This document shows, piece by piece, positions 1 through 12,193 of a stretch of DNA of 64,000 nt. Each line of letters starts with the position of its first letter. Positions within the stretch are counted from its first letter, which is position 1. This stretch comes from Gyrodactylus bullatarudis (lineage: Eukaryota; Platyhelminthes; Monogenea; Gyrodactylidea; Gyrodactylidae), in the NCBI GenBank assembly GCA_012064415.1, contig SSNU01000208.1:186001-250000 (forward strand). Reading direction: 5' to 3'. The translations under genes and the position numbers were made by a program. Below the pieces are notes generated by a model. The model saw nothing but the letters and a program-made list of their open reading frames with translations. It was not told the DNA's origin and did no database searches.

Positions 1-527
1 TCATAGACAATGTATGAGTCATGCTCCTTTCTTTAGAAAACAGTGCAAGAAAGAAAGAGATTATTCAAAGTCAACACAATGACTCGTCGTTACTTGCAAA
101 AATCATAAACTTTACTTACTCTATGCTGTCCGTGAATTCATTCATTTTTATGTTTTTACTATCACTCATTGAGAATTCTGTCTGTAAATTGATCACAATA
201 ATCCCATTCATAGTGTGTGTGTGGGAGTGTATTAGTGTGTGTTTGTTTGTGTGCATTACAATACACCCACGCATTCAGACATAAATTGACCCCTTTTATT
301 ATTATTATTAGTAGTATAGTAGTACAGTAATTCCCTCCCAAAGGAGATGTGTATTACTTTCTAGGATATGAAAACATCACCAAGTTTGTATTCTCTTAAT
401 TATAATTATTATGTATATATGGGAATAAAATCATAAATTCTCTTCATGAAAAAAGGACATAAAATAAATTTTACACTAACGAGCAAGAGGAATGCATCAT
501 GCACACAGGAAAAATGTAACTTTTCTT

Positions 528-663
528 GTTTAAAACGTTTTCTATTCTTGAGAACGAAGCTTTAGCAGATAGAGTTCGGATGAATTCTACAGGTTAGAAA
601 TAATCTTACTTTACATCTATTATGACCCTGGGAAATGGATTTTCAAAAAAACGTTTTAAACAA
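528..663. mobile_element. 136-bp MITE with 16-bp perfect TIRs
   Basis: The sequence starts with TTGTTTAAAACGTTTT and ends with its exact reverse complement. The interior includes a TATGACCCTGGGAA stretch that recurs at about 33047-33060 in a larger related element (31789-33083). There is no coding capacity. The superfamily is not clear from the termini. Confidence 0.6.
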
Positions 664-2939
664 AATCAATTCTCTTTTAATTAGCACTGATGAAATTCTA
701 CGACATCAAATAGACCTGCAAATGGCTACAATAGTCCATCATATCAAGGGACCTATTGAGACAAGATAGATAGATGATTGTCATGTTTCTTGCTTCCTTT
801 CTCTACCCATGATTCATTGAAGAAGATGAAGAAAGTTTAGTTCTCTCTTGTTGAAATCTATATAGTTGGATTGATCCATCCTACACGACTTTGGTACAGA
901 TTTCGGTAGTTTTGCTACACATTAGTACAAAAACCAACCAACTGGCTTACTAAGAACATGCTGCTTACTCATCTAACGTATCTAACGTATTTGGACAGTA
1001 AAACTACTACGGAACAAGCATATTTCTTGTTTAGCGTGAATTTCCAAGCAGTGAAATGTTAATTTTTGATTAAGTTTCTTTCAAAAAGTAGAGAAATATT
1101 GATGATGAACAAAATAGGCGTGTTCACTCCACAGGTATACACATTCACTTATGCAGAGTTATGGTTGATAATGATTTTTCTCGATGATTTCTCGTGTATT
1201 ATTCTTTGAGAGAGACACCAGATGATAGATGTTCTCTTGTTAATGTAAAATTTTTCTTACATTCTCACTCAAAGAGAGAAACTTGATTCATGTTCACTTT
1301 TACTTTTTTGGGGTAAGTACAGAAGCAATAGGTGTCAGATGAAGTATAATAGGTGATATTCGAGGTATACCCAGAAACAATGGGAATATGTTCACTATTA
1401 TAATATCTGGGGTGGAGAAGTATTCATATTTATACAATGGGATAAAACAATATAATATAGGTCAATTAAAGGTTTAATCTGTATTAATACCTATTTTACT
1501 AAGCTGAAAATGTTTTACACAAGTACATGTGACGAATTATTAAATCAAAGTTTTCCGTGATATTTCCGCATATAATAATGATCTGTGAGATGTAAAATAA
1601 CTGAAAATTTTAGCTCAGACTTTGGTTCTTAATCCAGTGCTTCGTTGAATAGGAAAATAGCTGAAATTTGCTCTCATTTTTACAAATCATCATCAAATAA
1701 TGACATGGAATGTGTAGATAATTTTCTATTAATGAATATCTTTATTGAAAATCTGAATGAATTTCACTGGTTCACTCAAAATGGGTGACTCGAAGTGGTT
1801 TCTGCAACAACTGTAGTATATTGCACTACCATTTTCATTTCAGCGTCTTTTGAACGTAAACTAAGGAAGCAGCCCACTCTGAATAATCTACTTTTACTTG
1901 TCTTTTATTTTCGTTTGTGATGAATTCATCCCGGTAGTGTTTCTGAACACAGGGATTTCGTTTTCTTTTAGTCTCATCTTAGCTTCAATTTAAGTCTTTT
2001 GGCTCTTTAATCTTTCCAGAAACTTTTTATTTCAAGACTCTATCTTCAGATTGCTTTGATGATTTTGCACTTTTATTTGTCCTTCTCTAATTATCATGTT
2101 AAAAATCAGTTTGAGATCACTCACGCATATTGTGATCAACAAGATATGGCTTGAGATTTACTTTTCAAAAAATATCATCTTTCTATTGGCTGAATAAATT
2201 AGAATCAGTTGAAAGTAATAAACCCATCAGAGTCTAGTGTTCAGCAGCTATTGAATTTATAACTAATATCAATTAGTGGATGATTGTTGAACAATAATTT
2301 TTAGTTCAAGTATAGAAATTAAATGCATCAAAACTTTGTACTCTAAGAGGTTTATACCAAATAAAAAAAGAAAACATTTAAATTTTGACTTTGTAAAGAA
2401 CTATTTGATGCTGATCTAGGTTGACAGACAAAAAACCTAGAAAGGTTTTTTCTTTGAAACTATCAAGAATTATCAAGTATTAGTATTAAAAAGTTTAATA
2501 CTCTTTTGAAAATAACTTTTTACTAAAGAGTGGCAACATTCTGTTTTAGAAAATGTTCCGGATTTTGTTTGAATTATTGCTGAACCGACAGAATTCGATT
2601 CTCTATCATCTTTCCAATGCAATGATTTGAAGCTATGAGTAGTCTAATCTTTTGGCTCTTTATATCACTAACCTGAGAGACAAAATATGAATCTAGCTTA
2701 GGTTAAAAAAAGTGGTGTAGATGAACAGCCTTTTTTATTCATGCTCAACGTGTGTCAACGTGTGAATTTTTACTTCTACTGCCGTTAATTTTCACTATTC
2801 AATAATTTACTTCGATTCTTCCTTTCTTGAATTGAAATAATTAAAATGACATATTCTTGCCATTTAGTTTCAAAAGATTCAGAATGAAAAAATCAGATAG
2901 AAAAAGATGACACCTCTACTCCTTTTGAGTCAGTGTATA

Positions 2940-3261
2940 GTAGGCTAGGGTGAAATTTTTAACCTCATATTAGGACCAACTTTTCTGATAGAACAAAAAA
3001 TTCTAAGCATTATTTTGTATTGAAGAATGTGTCGAAAATACTTTGCAATTATGTCATTCGGTTTTGAAAAATTTTTCAAATTGCCGCTCAATTTTCAATG
3101 AAATTTTACTGCATACTCACTAAAATCCCGAATATCTTGGACATTTAATGAATTATGCAATTAAAATTATGCAAAATATGATCTGAGTACTAAAATTTAT
3201 CAGAAAAGTAAGTCCTCTCGTGAGTTGTTCGGAAAAAAAAATTTCACCCAAGCCTAGTGTA
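2940..3261. mobile_element. short element with ~60-bp imperfect TIRs
   Basis: The left end (TAGTAGGCTAGGGTGAAATT, then CTTTTCTGATA further in) is matched in inverted orientation by the right end (AATTTCACCCAAGCCTAGTG, preceded by TATCAGAAAAG). The arms are imperfect and the interior is non-coding and AT-rich. It is probably a non-autonomous DNA transposon. Confidence 0.5.
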
Positions 3262-5289
3262 TAGGATTAAATCTTTACAATACTCAGTGGCCAGTTGCTA
3301 ATGAATTGATTCATGTTGACTACGATCGATTGCGAAACTCATTGGGCACTCCAGTTCGAAGAAACTAGAGGGAAACTTGTATTTGATTCGCAATATGTTG
3401 CAAGCAAACCAGTCTATCAGGCCCCAAATTATTTGATATATTTTTTATTGAAAATCTGTATTTTAGGTTTCTTACCAGGGTAAAATAAAGTAAATGGTAC
3501 CAAAATATCATTAATTTATTTTCAAAAAATATTCTAGAACCTTTTATCTGATCCTAAGCCAGTCTTTCAACTGATGAATTGAAATTTGCAGGCCAAGATT
3601 GATCACAAAATTAAAATAATTTTTTATGGGCTAAAGTAGATATGAGTGTTTCTATTTCTCACGAGATTACTTTTAAGAGTATGTCTATGCTTGAACCCTA
3701 AAAAAATTCCTAGCCTATTTGTCAACAACATAACACAGACAGAGTTATTGATCCTTGAAATTTTCTAGTCTGACTTGAGAATTTTCGTATCGAGTATCAA
3801 ATTCTTTTTCTGGTGGGATGAAATTTCACGAATTCCTTCATATCATTCATTCTCATGCTGGACTTGAAATTCAGCTTTCTTTTGCTGACTCTTTCTTGGA
3901 CTGATGAAATTGAATATGTCTCATGTGTTGTACATGGATGGAATTGATCTATGACAATATTTATTTACAATTTATTGGCAATTTACAATGAATGCCAAAG
4001 AGTTAGAACTTACTTGTATGATTTAGGCTAAGTCTGGTCTAATGCATGACCTCATTATCGTTTGAGATTTGAATTTCGATCATTTTTGATTATTTTCAGT
4101 GAATGAATGAAATTTTGATTATCAAAGATCTATTACAAACACTTCGTACAGTGCACTGCGAAACTCAGAAAATAAGACGTATACAGAGTCCTTGCGTAAG
4201 GATTTCAAAAATCGAATCAGATTTTACCATTAGTCATTAATAATGACTCATTATTTAAAGCGGAAAATCAAAATGAATCCAAAAAAGATCAAAAATTCGT
4301 ATTAACCAACTTTGGTTTGAGAAGTGAATTGAATCTGAATTTAGTGGAACACAACACTTTCTCAAGCAATAACTGAAAAATACCTAAAACACTTTTTTCC
4401 ACCCCTCATTAAAAAGGAAATTTATTAAGCTACAAAATTGTCTATAATTCATCAAGATTACTTTTCAGTGATGCCAACCAGGGTTGCTTGAAGAAGGGTG
4501 TTTTTTTTAATTTAGTCAAATATTCTAAAAATATTTGGAATGTTCTTTTGAAAACCTATTTGCTACGGCTTTTTCATTAGTCGTAGATTTCAAATATATG
4601 CAATTGCTTGCTTGATATCTCTTATAGTTTAGAAAATAACTGGTTTTAGAGCCAAAAAATGCCAATTTCAACCTCTATTACCTTTGAAAGGATAAGTCGG
4701 AGTACAAATTTTCTAATTTTTGTAATGAAAAAAAGTTATCCAATAAATAAAAAGGTGGATTCGCCAACAACATGGTTTATTGTTTTTCTCATTTTGCATC
4801 ATGATTTTTTATTAGCCTTTTTAAAATAATTATTGATTTGTACAATAGAAATAAAATAATAGATCTCTCTCCTTTTACAGAGGGCTCCATTCTCTAGAGT
4901 TGATTGTAGACAAACAAACATACTCGCTAACACAAAGAAAGACAAGCAAAGAATGAGAGAGTAGGTTGGTTATCAGATGAGTAATGTACCACTAATTTCC
5001 AGCTTCCATTCACAACTACAACTACTTATCTTCTTCATCATCATTAGTCTCGATTCCATTGTATATGATACATTAACCTGTTGAAAATTACCATTTCTAC
5101 TATAGCTGTCTGAATATTTCTTTCTTTCTTATCGATTCATTATTCACAATACACAGAAGAATCTCGTTTTAGAGATTAGTTTTGTAATAAAAAAAAACAC
5201 GGTCTCATCATGGATAATGAAATGAGCTAATTAGCAGAAAGGGTAGGCCAAAGTTGAATATTTTTCATGATGAGTTTATTCTTGTGGAG

Positions 5290-5770
5290 TAAGTTGATAT
5301 GAAGTCAGGAATTCGGGATATTTTCATCAAGAAAAAAAGATTTATGAAAAATATGATCATTTTTCAAATTTCGATTTAGCGCCAAAAGCTTTTTTATCGA
5401 AATAAGCTTTTTTAGGATTAGAGTTCAGCAAGAGAATAAATTAAGCTAAATTTTTTCTATTGCTAACCTTATTATCGTCTGGGAGCTGGATTTAGATCAC
5501 TTTCACTACTCGATAACTCAAAATGCCCTCAAAAATGGAGGAATTTTCAGAAATTTGACAGTGATATTCAGCTTTCTTGTCTGATCTTGAACCTTGAAAG
5601 CCTCTTTTGACCACACTCTCACTTTTAAATCAACAAACATTTTCAGTTCGAAAAAGTGAGATTTCGAAATTTGAAAAATTCTTTTCTGAATTTTTTTCTT
5701 CAAATAGTTAAAACAGGCAGCATGATTTTTATTCCAGAAAATCTTCAACATATCAAGTCAAGATTTATAT
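5290..5770. repeat. diverged copy of long-TIR foldback family
   Basis: It contains the family hallmarks seen better at 45491-46190: a left-arm block ending in a version of the GGCGCCAAAA motif, and a right-arm block with CTTGTCTGATCTTGA, AAATCAACAA and a GCAGCATGA...TTCCAGAAAATCTT tail. Arms are eroded. The 77-residue open frame on the minus strand here is a by-product of the repeat. Confidence 0.5.
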
Positions 5771-6794
5771 GATTTATAAGATCAGAACTTATTAAACCCT
5801 CTGAGTATATGCTCTTCAAACTGTGAACTTGTTCAGAGATCAAATCAGAATTACACTTATTATTACTTATCAAAGCAAATAAATACAAGATTATTAGCTT
5901 GTACAATTATTTCGAAGCGTTATCTTGTATTAACGATGTAAGCGTTCTATAATTATCATATTATTCTAATTTAAAGCTTGTCTTAATTCAATTCATAGAT
6001 AATAATAGCCCTACTTTTTTGTTGATTAACGCAATAAAAATTTGTACCAATCAGAGAAGAGAAAGTCAATGCCGGTTTCAAGTATCTCTAAATTCACCAC
6101 TAGCCCTTATTTACGATCCTAGACTACTCAAAATTGTCAATGAACTGAGAAAAAATTTTCCTATTAGTGATGAAGGTGTGTAACTTGACGCAAGCCTTTT
6201 CTTCCCACAAGATTTTCTCCTGTTTTACACTTATTGCGTATTTAAATTGTTTATGTGAATTTTTCCAAAGTGTCTTATGCTTTACAAGAACATTTCAAAC
6301 TTCCTATAGAGCAGATAGAGAGAGTACATACACACTCTGAAAACAAAATGATGTGTGGAAGAAGGAGAAAGTGAACTTACCACATTAATCTCTAATAAGA
6401 CACAGATTGCAGGGTTTTGGCGTAATTCTGTTTTCATTTCAAAAGGAAAGCCAAGGCTTTAACCTTATAATCATGAATCGATACACGCATGCATCCTTTG
6501 TCTTGAACCAAAATTGTAGATTAGTTTTGTTTTTTCTAATTTTCTCAATAAATTGATGCCTCGTTTTTAAAGTGTTTGGCTTTGTTTTGCTAGAGCAGTT
6601 CAGCATTTGATTATTCAAAAGAGGCTCATAATTTTCTCATAGTTAATGTGAAAAAGGTTGTTTCTTTTGGCATAAACACACAATGTCTAAAGAGTAAACA
6701 GGTGTTTTTCTTTTGTTGTGCAAAGTATAAGTTACATGTGTTAGAGTGGAAAGTAATTCATTTATTGTTTGAATCAAAAAATAAAATATGATTT

Positions 6795-9418
6795 TCACAT
6801 TTCATGTTTATCAAGATCCGAGTAGATCCTACGCAATTTTTCCTTCTTCTTACGTGGTCTAGCAGTGCCCTTACTCTCGGCTCCATTAATCAACAGGGCA
6901 CCTGGATAGTAAGCCTTTTTCGATTGAGATAACCGACGCCATGCCTGACTAGAGGAGAGGCTAGTGGCTGTTTCCCAGTCCTCAGAATTACTACCTCGAT
7001 AGATATGATCTGATCGATAGGTCATGTCACTGACACCGGAGAGTAAGTTTTTTCCACCGACATTTCCGTATCGGGAAGTGGAAGCAAGACTGCTTATCGA
7101 CTGCCCATCGCATTCGTCAGCGTTCTCCTTTTCTTCGTCAACAAGACGGGGAATATGACGCTTACTACGTTGTCCGCCAGATGAATAAGAAATCTTTTTC
7201 ATCAACTATAAAAGGTCTTGATTAAATATTACGTAGCTTTCACAATAATCTACTCTTGCAGACTTATATTATTTAACTTTGGACCAATTCAATCTGAATA
7301 ATTGGTTTCTTTACTACAAGTGAATCAGATTCAGAAAAATTAGGCGACAGTTTCACTTGGGATATTAAAAAGGTATAAAGAGTTATGGGAAAACATTTGT
7401 GGAACCTACGGAAATTGAGTTATCGTTCAAGATGATCTTGTCAAATCTACTGAGGATGGAATCAACTTCAGACTGTACTATGGCCGATTGTCTGGAATGC
7501 TTCAGTCGATTCTTATTTGCTAGACTACAGGACTCTGAAATGTGTACTCTGAGGAGAGTTTCCCGGCTGACTTGCTCCTGCCATCGGGTCATTTTGTCCA
7601 GATTCTTTGGGAAAATGTTTTGAGTCTCATAGAGATAGTCATCTATGGGAGCGTTGGGTGGGGCATGACTATACAAGAGACGTCCATTAAAGTAATCCTT
7701 GACAACTTGACGAGCGGCACGGTCGTAATGAGGAACACCGACTGATGTCATAAAACCTCGCATATCTAACAGAGGGATGGAGAAAAGCATTTAAAATTAT
7801 TCAAGACTACTCATGAGTATATATGTGTTTTATTTAAAAAAATGATTCTTACAGCAAATAGAACCCAAAAGTTCATGTGCAACCACAGGTCGATTAGGGT
7901 CATCTCCCTCTGGCGGAGGCTTTATATTAATTCCGTACATTGTTTCAAATACAACTTTTGGTATTTGGCTGCAAATCTATAAATGGGGCATGTTATAAGA
8001 AATGAAAATTACAATGTTAACAGGTCCAATGTAGTCTCGATTCTCATCGACAGAGAGAATACCGGAAACAACCAAATCTGATCGTGTATGTACGAATGAG
8101 GGAAAGACTAAGCCGGGACAATCACAGAACAAAATGTTGGGAGTCAGATAAATGGTTTGGAGATGCTTAGTGTGACCTGGTGTTGCAGATACTGAGACCC
8201 GTTTGGAGCCGACCAGAGTGTTCAGGGTGCTAGATTTACCCACATTGGGATATCCAACGAAGCCAATGGTGAAAGGATATTGATTATATGTTACTTCAGG
8301 CATGGCTTCATCTTCAGATAGGTCATACTCTTCATCATCTAAAGAGGCAGTCTCATTGGATTCCTCATTTCTTGCAGAGTTGGGAGAATCTTTTTTGAAG
8401 TAGTGCTCCTCGGCCAATTTGACAATATAGTTGATCATTTCCACTTTGGACAGGACATGAGGACTATAAAACATTATTTAGATAAAATTAAAATAATTAC
8501 TCATTAAATTTGACATCTTTGGATGATTTTTCACTGGAATGGTTATCATTCGACAGTTCAGACTGAGCCTCTTGATTTGGTCCATCATCCATTTCGGGAA
8601 TGGACTTCATCGGCTTACTTTTTTTATCCCCTTGGGCAGCAGACCAAAAGAGGGCCTTTATATTGTTCTCTTCAAAGTAATTGGCCCAATATTTTCTAAA
8701 AATCATAATTATAGGGTTCAATGGATTACCTCTGGGATTCTGTCAATAAATCGGATTTATTGAGAAGGAGTATACATTTTTTTTCCGCTGATATCTCACT
8801 GACGTACTTGTTGAGGTCAGAGGAAAAGTACAGTAGTGGATTACGTGCATCAACTATTTGAATAAGAATGTCACTACGCTCTACAACTCGCCATAATTGA
8901 CGCCAAAAGTCCAAGTTCTTTTCGTAAGGAGTCATTTCGAGTCCTTTGGATTCAATTCTTGTGAATATTAGATTAGTAAAACGTACTCTGCCAGTTTTTG
9001 TCGCCATTCTAGGAATGAAGATTTTTCCAATTCGTGTAGTTCATCTCTGGTCATTGATCTATCCCATTTTGGACGTCTCGGAATAGTCAGCTTATCAGTA
9101 TAAGAAGACTGCAATTTCTGAACCTCTTCCCGTTTAGCATGGGTGAAGAAAGTCTTGGCCTCTTTCGGGTCAACTAAACGGAAGTTTCTCTTCTCAGCTG
9201 TGAAATCCTGATTAGCTAATGAGGCAATATTTAAAAATTGAGAAAATGAAGATTCTTCAGTTAGGGATTTAATTGGCAAGCGAGAATAATCCTGGGATTC
9301 TGTATCAACTGAATGCAAAGACTCAAAAACATTAATTAAGTTAATTTACTGAAAATTTAGCATTTTGTCTATTCCGTTGCTTTATCAGCGCTTTTCCCAT
9401 ATCATTTTTCTTGGGCAT
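6795..9418 (-). CDS. LSG1: Large subunit GTPase 1 (LSG1), eight exons
   Basis: Cytoplasmic circularly permuted GTPase needed for late 60S ribosomal subunit maturation (release of the export adaptor NMD3). Exons on the minus strand: 9418-9350, 9321-8987, 8957-8730, 8695-8501, 8463-8013, 7976-7853, 7765-7410, 7205-6795; they join to 722 codons, a little longer than the human protein. Introns are 28, 29, 34, 37, 36, 87 and 204 nt, all GT-AG. Permuted motif order is visible: G4 LLNKSD first, then G1 GYPNVGKSS, a TPGHTKH switch and G3 DCPGL. Family signatures PYEKNLDFWRQLWRV and CYMRGFM (made by splicing) match. The C-terminus is basic (RPRKKKEKLRRIYSDL). An acidic linker separates G4 from G1, as in other animals. 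The start codon was chosen because the first exon MPKKNDMGKALIKQ resembles the basic N-terminus of the family. Head-to-head with ALG5. Confidence 0.93.
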
Positions 9419-9521
9419 GATTTTAGCTTTTGAATTTGCACAAAAACTAAGCAACAATGGCTGATTCAGAAAATATTCTTTTAACTACAAGATTCATTTT
9501 GCAGATTTTCAGTTGGTGAAA
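9419..9521. promoter_or_regulatory. putative bidirectional promoter LSG1/ALG5
   Basis: Only 103 bp separate the two divergent start codons, so both promoters and 5' UTRs must lie here or overlap the genes. A TTTTGCAG site 18 nt before the ALG5 start looks like a 3' splice site. Confidence 0.4.
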
Positions 9522-10573
9522 ATGACGATGGAAATTTGGCTGCTTGTTTTTGTTTCTCTTTCTACAGTTGTCTTGATTATTACTTTTTTCGTATGTTATA
9601 AGTTTAATATCTGAATAGATTCTGATTTTTTTGTATTTAACAACAAATCCCTACGCTAATATTTATCGGTATGAATCTGAGAAGACATTTTATGACATAA
9701 AAAAGAAGACTGAGGAAAAATTTCCATTTGGACTGACAGAAAAACCTGTTATAAACTTGTCAGTAATAATCCCTGCTTATAATGAAGAAAAGAGACGTAT
9801 GCACTTATTTTTATTCAATATCTTTAGTTTGCACAACATTAAATGAAATGGTTGAATTTCTTGAGGGAAAGAAAGAGAAGCACGCTAAAAAGTTTAGTTA
9901 TGAAATTATCATTGTTGATGATGGAAGTACCGATAGAACATCGGATATTGCACGTGAATATGCTCAAGAGAAAGAGTTGGAAGTTATTCGTATCATGAAA
10001 TTAGTCAAGAATCGAGGTAAAGGTGGAGCTGTACGTCTTGGCATGCTAAGTGCTAGGGGAGAATTTTTAATTTTTGCCGATGCTGATGGAGCCACAAAGT
10101 TTTCTGATTTTGAATCGTTGGAAAAGAAAATGGCAAAATCTATTGCCTATAATTGGAATGGAAGTATGGCTGTTGTTTGCGGGTCCAGGGCTCATTTGAC
10201 AGAAAATGTTGTTGCCAAAAGAAATCCTCTGCGCAACATTCTCATGTACGGCTTCCATTTTGCTGTATGGTTTCTGTGTGTACGCGGTATTAAGGATACC
10301 CAATGTGGCTTCAAACTCTTTTCCAGACAAGCAGCACGTCTCTTATTTATGAATCTCCATGTAGAGAGATGGGCATTCGATGTTGACTTGTTGTTTCTTG
10401 CCAAAAAGTTGAATATCGAAGTTTATGAAGTTCCTGTCAACTGGCATGAGGTGGACGGCTCTAAACTTGTACCTGTATTCTCATGGCTGCAAATGGCAAA
10501 AGATCTCCTACTTATTCGTCTGCGCTACGGTCTTGGTGCATGGAAAATTGAACCACCGCATAGATTGCAGTGA
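9522..10573 (+). CDS. ALG5: dolichyl-phosphate beta-glucosyltransferase (ALG5)
   Basis: Transfers glucose from UDP-glucose to dolichyl phosphate at the cytosolic ER face, supplying glucose for the N-glycan precursor. Exons 9522-9590, 9619-9796 and 9828-10573 give 330 residues; introns are 28 and 31 nt. An N-terminal hydrophobic anchor (WLLVFVSLSTVVLIITFF...) spans about residues 6-32. The family-2 glycosyltransferase domain shows LSVIIPAYNEEKR, VDDGSTD, NRGKGGAVR, FADADGATKF (the DxD-type metal site), CGSRAH, DTQCGFKLF and LHVERWAFDVDLL. The motif NEEKRL is completed only by removing the 31-nt intron, which fixes that splice. Length and ending (WLQMAKDLLLIRLRYGLGAW) match the family. Confidence 0.95.
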
Positions 10574-10913
10574 GATCATCAAACTTTTATTACTGTTACT
10601 AATATTACCATATAAAAAATGGATACATTTACAACTACCCCACATTAAACATTCCAGTGGTCCTTGTTTAGAATTGGAAAAAGAAAAACCCAGAATAATG
10701 ACTTTACACAAGAGACAGAACCCCTTATTCTTTTTCAATCACTAAAAAACACCTGTAACACTTTAGGGTATTAAAATGAATCATGAATGATATGGAATTA
10801 GCGTTTGCTAGATGAATAAATTTTTATCGAGTATTATTATTATTATTCTTTATTAAATGTATAATTCTTATTGCAGTAAAGCTAAAAACGAGAAGCTAAG
10901 CAAATGATCAGAT
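10574..10913. other. convergent 3' region ALG5/RSPH3
   Basis: Non-coding spacer between two converging genes. It holds an AATAAA at about 10815, likely the ALG5 poly(A) signal, and an (ATT)n tract near 10833-10850. Nothing else is recognisable. Confidence 0.5.
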
Positions 10914-11633
10914 TCAATTGAAGCCAAATTTCATTCGGAGATCATCAACAACACCGGGAAGGATTTCAGTGTTGAGAAATCTCTCAATTTCAAAATTCGA
11001 TGGAATAATGCTCTCAATTTGTGAGAATAAATTGTTCAAGAATACTTGAACGGTATTTTCCACTTGTAAATTAATGCGGGCATTCGATAGATTTTCCTTT
11101 TCAACTCTGCCAATATTTGTTTGAGAGAATAATTCTTACCTTAAGGAATGGAGTTCTCTTCTCAAACTTTTCATTTCCTCAAAACACATTTTTCTTATTT
11201 TTTTGTACTCCCTTCTAATGGACTCAAGCATTTCTTGCTCTTTTTGCTCCTCTAATTTTATCTTAATTTTTGTGAATATTTGATCAATAAATGGTTCAAT
11301 TTCCCATTTTATCAGTTCCTCTCGTGTTATTAAATCACATTGCATGGATTTATCAACATTGACTACTAACATTTTCTCTGCTAAATCAATTGAATTTTCT
11401 ATTATTCTGTCTGTTTGAGAGCAGGAATTAGTGAGAGTTGAAAATTCAGCTCTTTCAACAAAAATGTCTTCAGTTTGCAGTTTACAATCAGACGATGATT
11501 TCTTAGATTGGTTAATATCGATTCTAGACTTTACTAATTTCTCATATTTGGTATTTATTTTCAAAGAACTGATTTTAATTGGATTTTTCTTTTCAAAGTT
11601 TTTCGCTTGAAGTCTAATTGCTAACTTTGTCAT
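10914..11633 (-). CDS. RSPH3: radial spoke head protein 3-like (RSPH3)
   Basis: Structural, anchoring component of radial spokes in motile 9+2 cilia. Exons 11633-11140 and 11106-10914, with a 33-nt intron, give 228 residues. Order of features matches the conserved half of RSPH3: two spaced Q-T-D/E-like motifs (KLQTED, CSQTD, then MQCDL), an EIEPF-like block (WEIEPFIDQIFTKIKIKLEEQ), a long charged coiled coil with REYKKIRKMCFEEMKSLRRE, an ARINLQVENTVQVFLNNLF helix corresponding to the family's A-x-R-x(4)-Q-x-Y-L-x-x-L region, and a final ERFLNTEILPGVVDDL block like ERDIEIGFLPWL. The protein is shorter than vertebrate versions, lacking the long tails. Its presence implies that the organism builds motile cilia. 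Head-to-head with PFDN1. Confidence 0.72.
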
Positions 11634-11736
11634 TTAGATTACCCTTTCAAATTAGAGGGGAAAATATTTTGAGAAACAAAAATCACCTAGCTCTAGTTAT
11701 TTTTAAATCAGGATTATTTTCAAAAAATTACCATAA
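11634..11736. promoter_or_regulatory. putative bidirectional promoter RSPH3/PFDN1
   Basis: 103 bp between divergent start codons. An AT-rich tract followed by AG at 11710-11711 lies 25 nt before the PFDN1 start and could be a 3' splice or trans-splice site. Confidence 0.35.
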
Positions 11737-12133
11737 ATGAACAAGCAAGATCCAGAAATCCAGCAAGCCATTCTTGAATTGAAGGAAAAAACTGCTACAT
11801 GTCAAGCACAAATTATGACACTTTCAGAGCAATCACACTCGATGAAAAATCGTATCGATATAATTGTTAATTCAAAGAAATTATTAAACTCGTTTCCTGA
11901 CAACACCGAAGTGTATACATCTTGTGGTAGAATGTAAGTGAACTTGGTCTTTATTCAAATACAGGTTCCTTCTAAAAAGCAAAGGTGGAGCTTTAAAATT
12001 GTTTGAAGATGAGAGAAAACTGGTTGCAGATATTCTGAATAAGAATGATGAAACAATTGATAATCTCAATAATCGTGTTAAAATGTCAGAGCAAAATCTT
12101 AGAGAGATTATAACAAGTAAAGTAAAGACTTGA
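11737..12133 (+). CDS. PFDN1: prefoldin subunit 1
   Basis: A beta-type subunit of the hexameric prefoldin chaperone that hands unfolded actin and tubulin to CCT. Exons 11737-11933 and 11965-12133 (intron 31 nt) give 121 residues, the usual size. The central beta-hairpin region reads VYTSCGRMFLLKSKGG, matching the family's MYEGVGRMFILQSKE; the methionine codon is split by the intron, which confirms the splice. Both flanks are amphipathic coiled-coil helices (IQQAILELKEKTATCQAQI and the C-terminal DETIDNLNNRVKMSEQNLRE). An AATAAA follows the stop directly; the convergent YJU2 gene ends 60 bp further on. Confidence 0.9.
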
Positions 12134-12193
12134 ATAAATTTGTATACAAAATTGATAATTTATTTTCAATATTCAATATGCAATATTTACAAC

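Larger units (their letters stand above)
1..6794. other. gene-poor repeat-rich left flank
   Basis: No reading frame here resembles a known protein. The longest open frames are short, low in complexity and AT-driven. The stretch contains GT/TG-rich simple sequence near 214-256, an (ATT)n run near 296-310, two short TIR elements (listed separately) and one diverged copy of the long-TIR foldback family (about 5290-5770). I see no exon with supporting splice sites. Confidence 0.6.

Noticed and set aside
21..284. 87-residue open frame with hydrophobic stretches and valine/cysteine repeats
   Set aside because: The frame runs through GT-rich simple sequence and has no homology or splice context; treated as chance.
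5518..5751. 77-residue frame on the minus strand
   Set aside because: Lies inside a foldback repeat and recurs in degraded form elsewhere.
7399..7745. Plus-strand frames opposite LSG1 exon 7
   Set aside because: Complement of conserved LSG1 codons.
10067..10404. Two antisense open frames opposite ALG5
   Set aside because: They mirror conserved ALG5 coding sequence on the other strand; no independent support.
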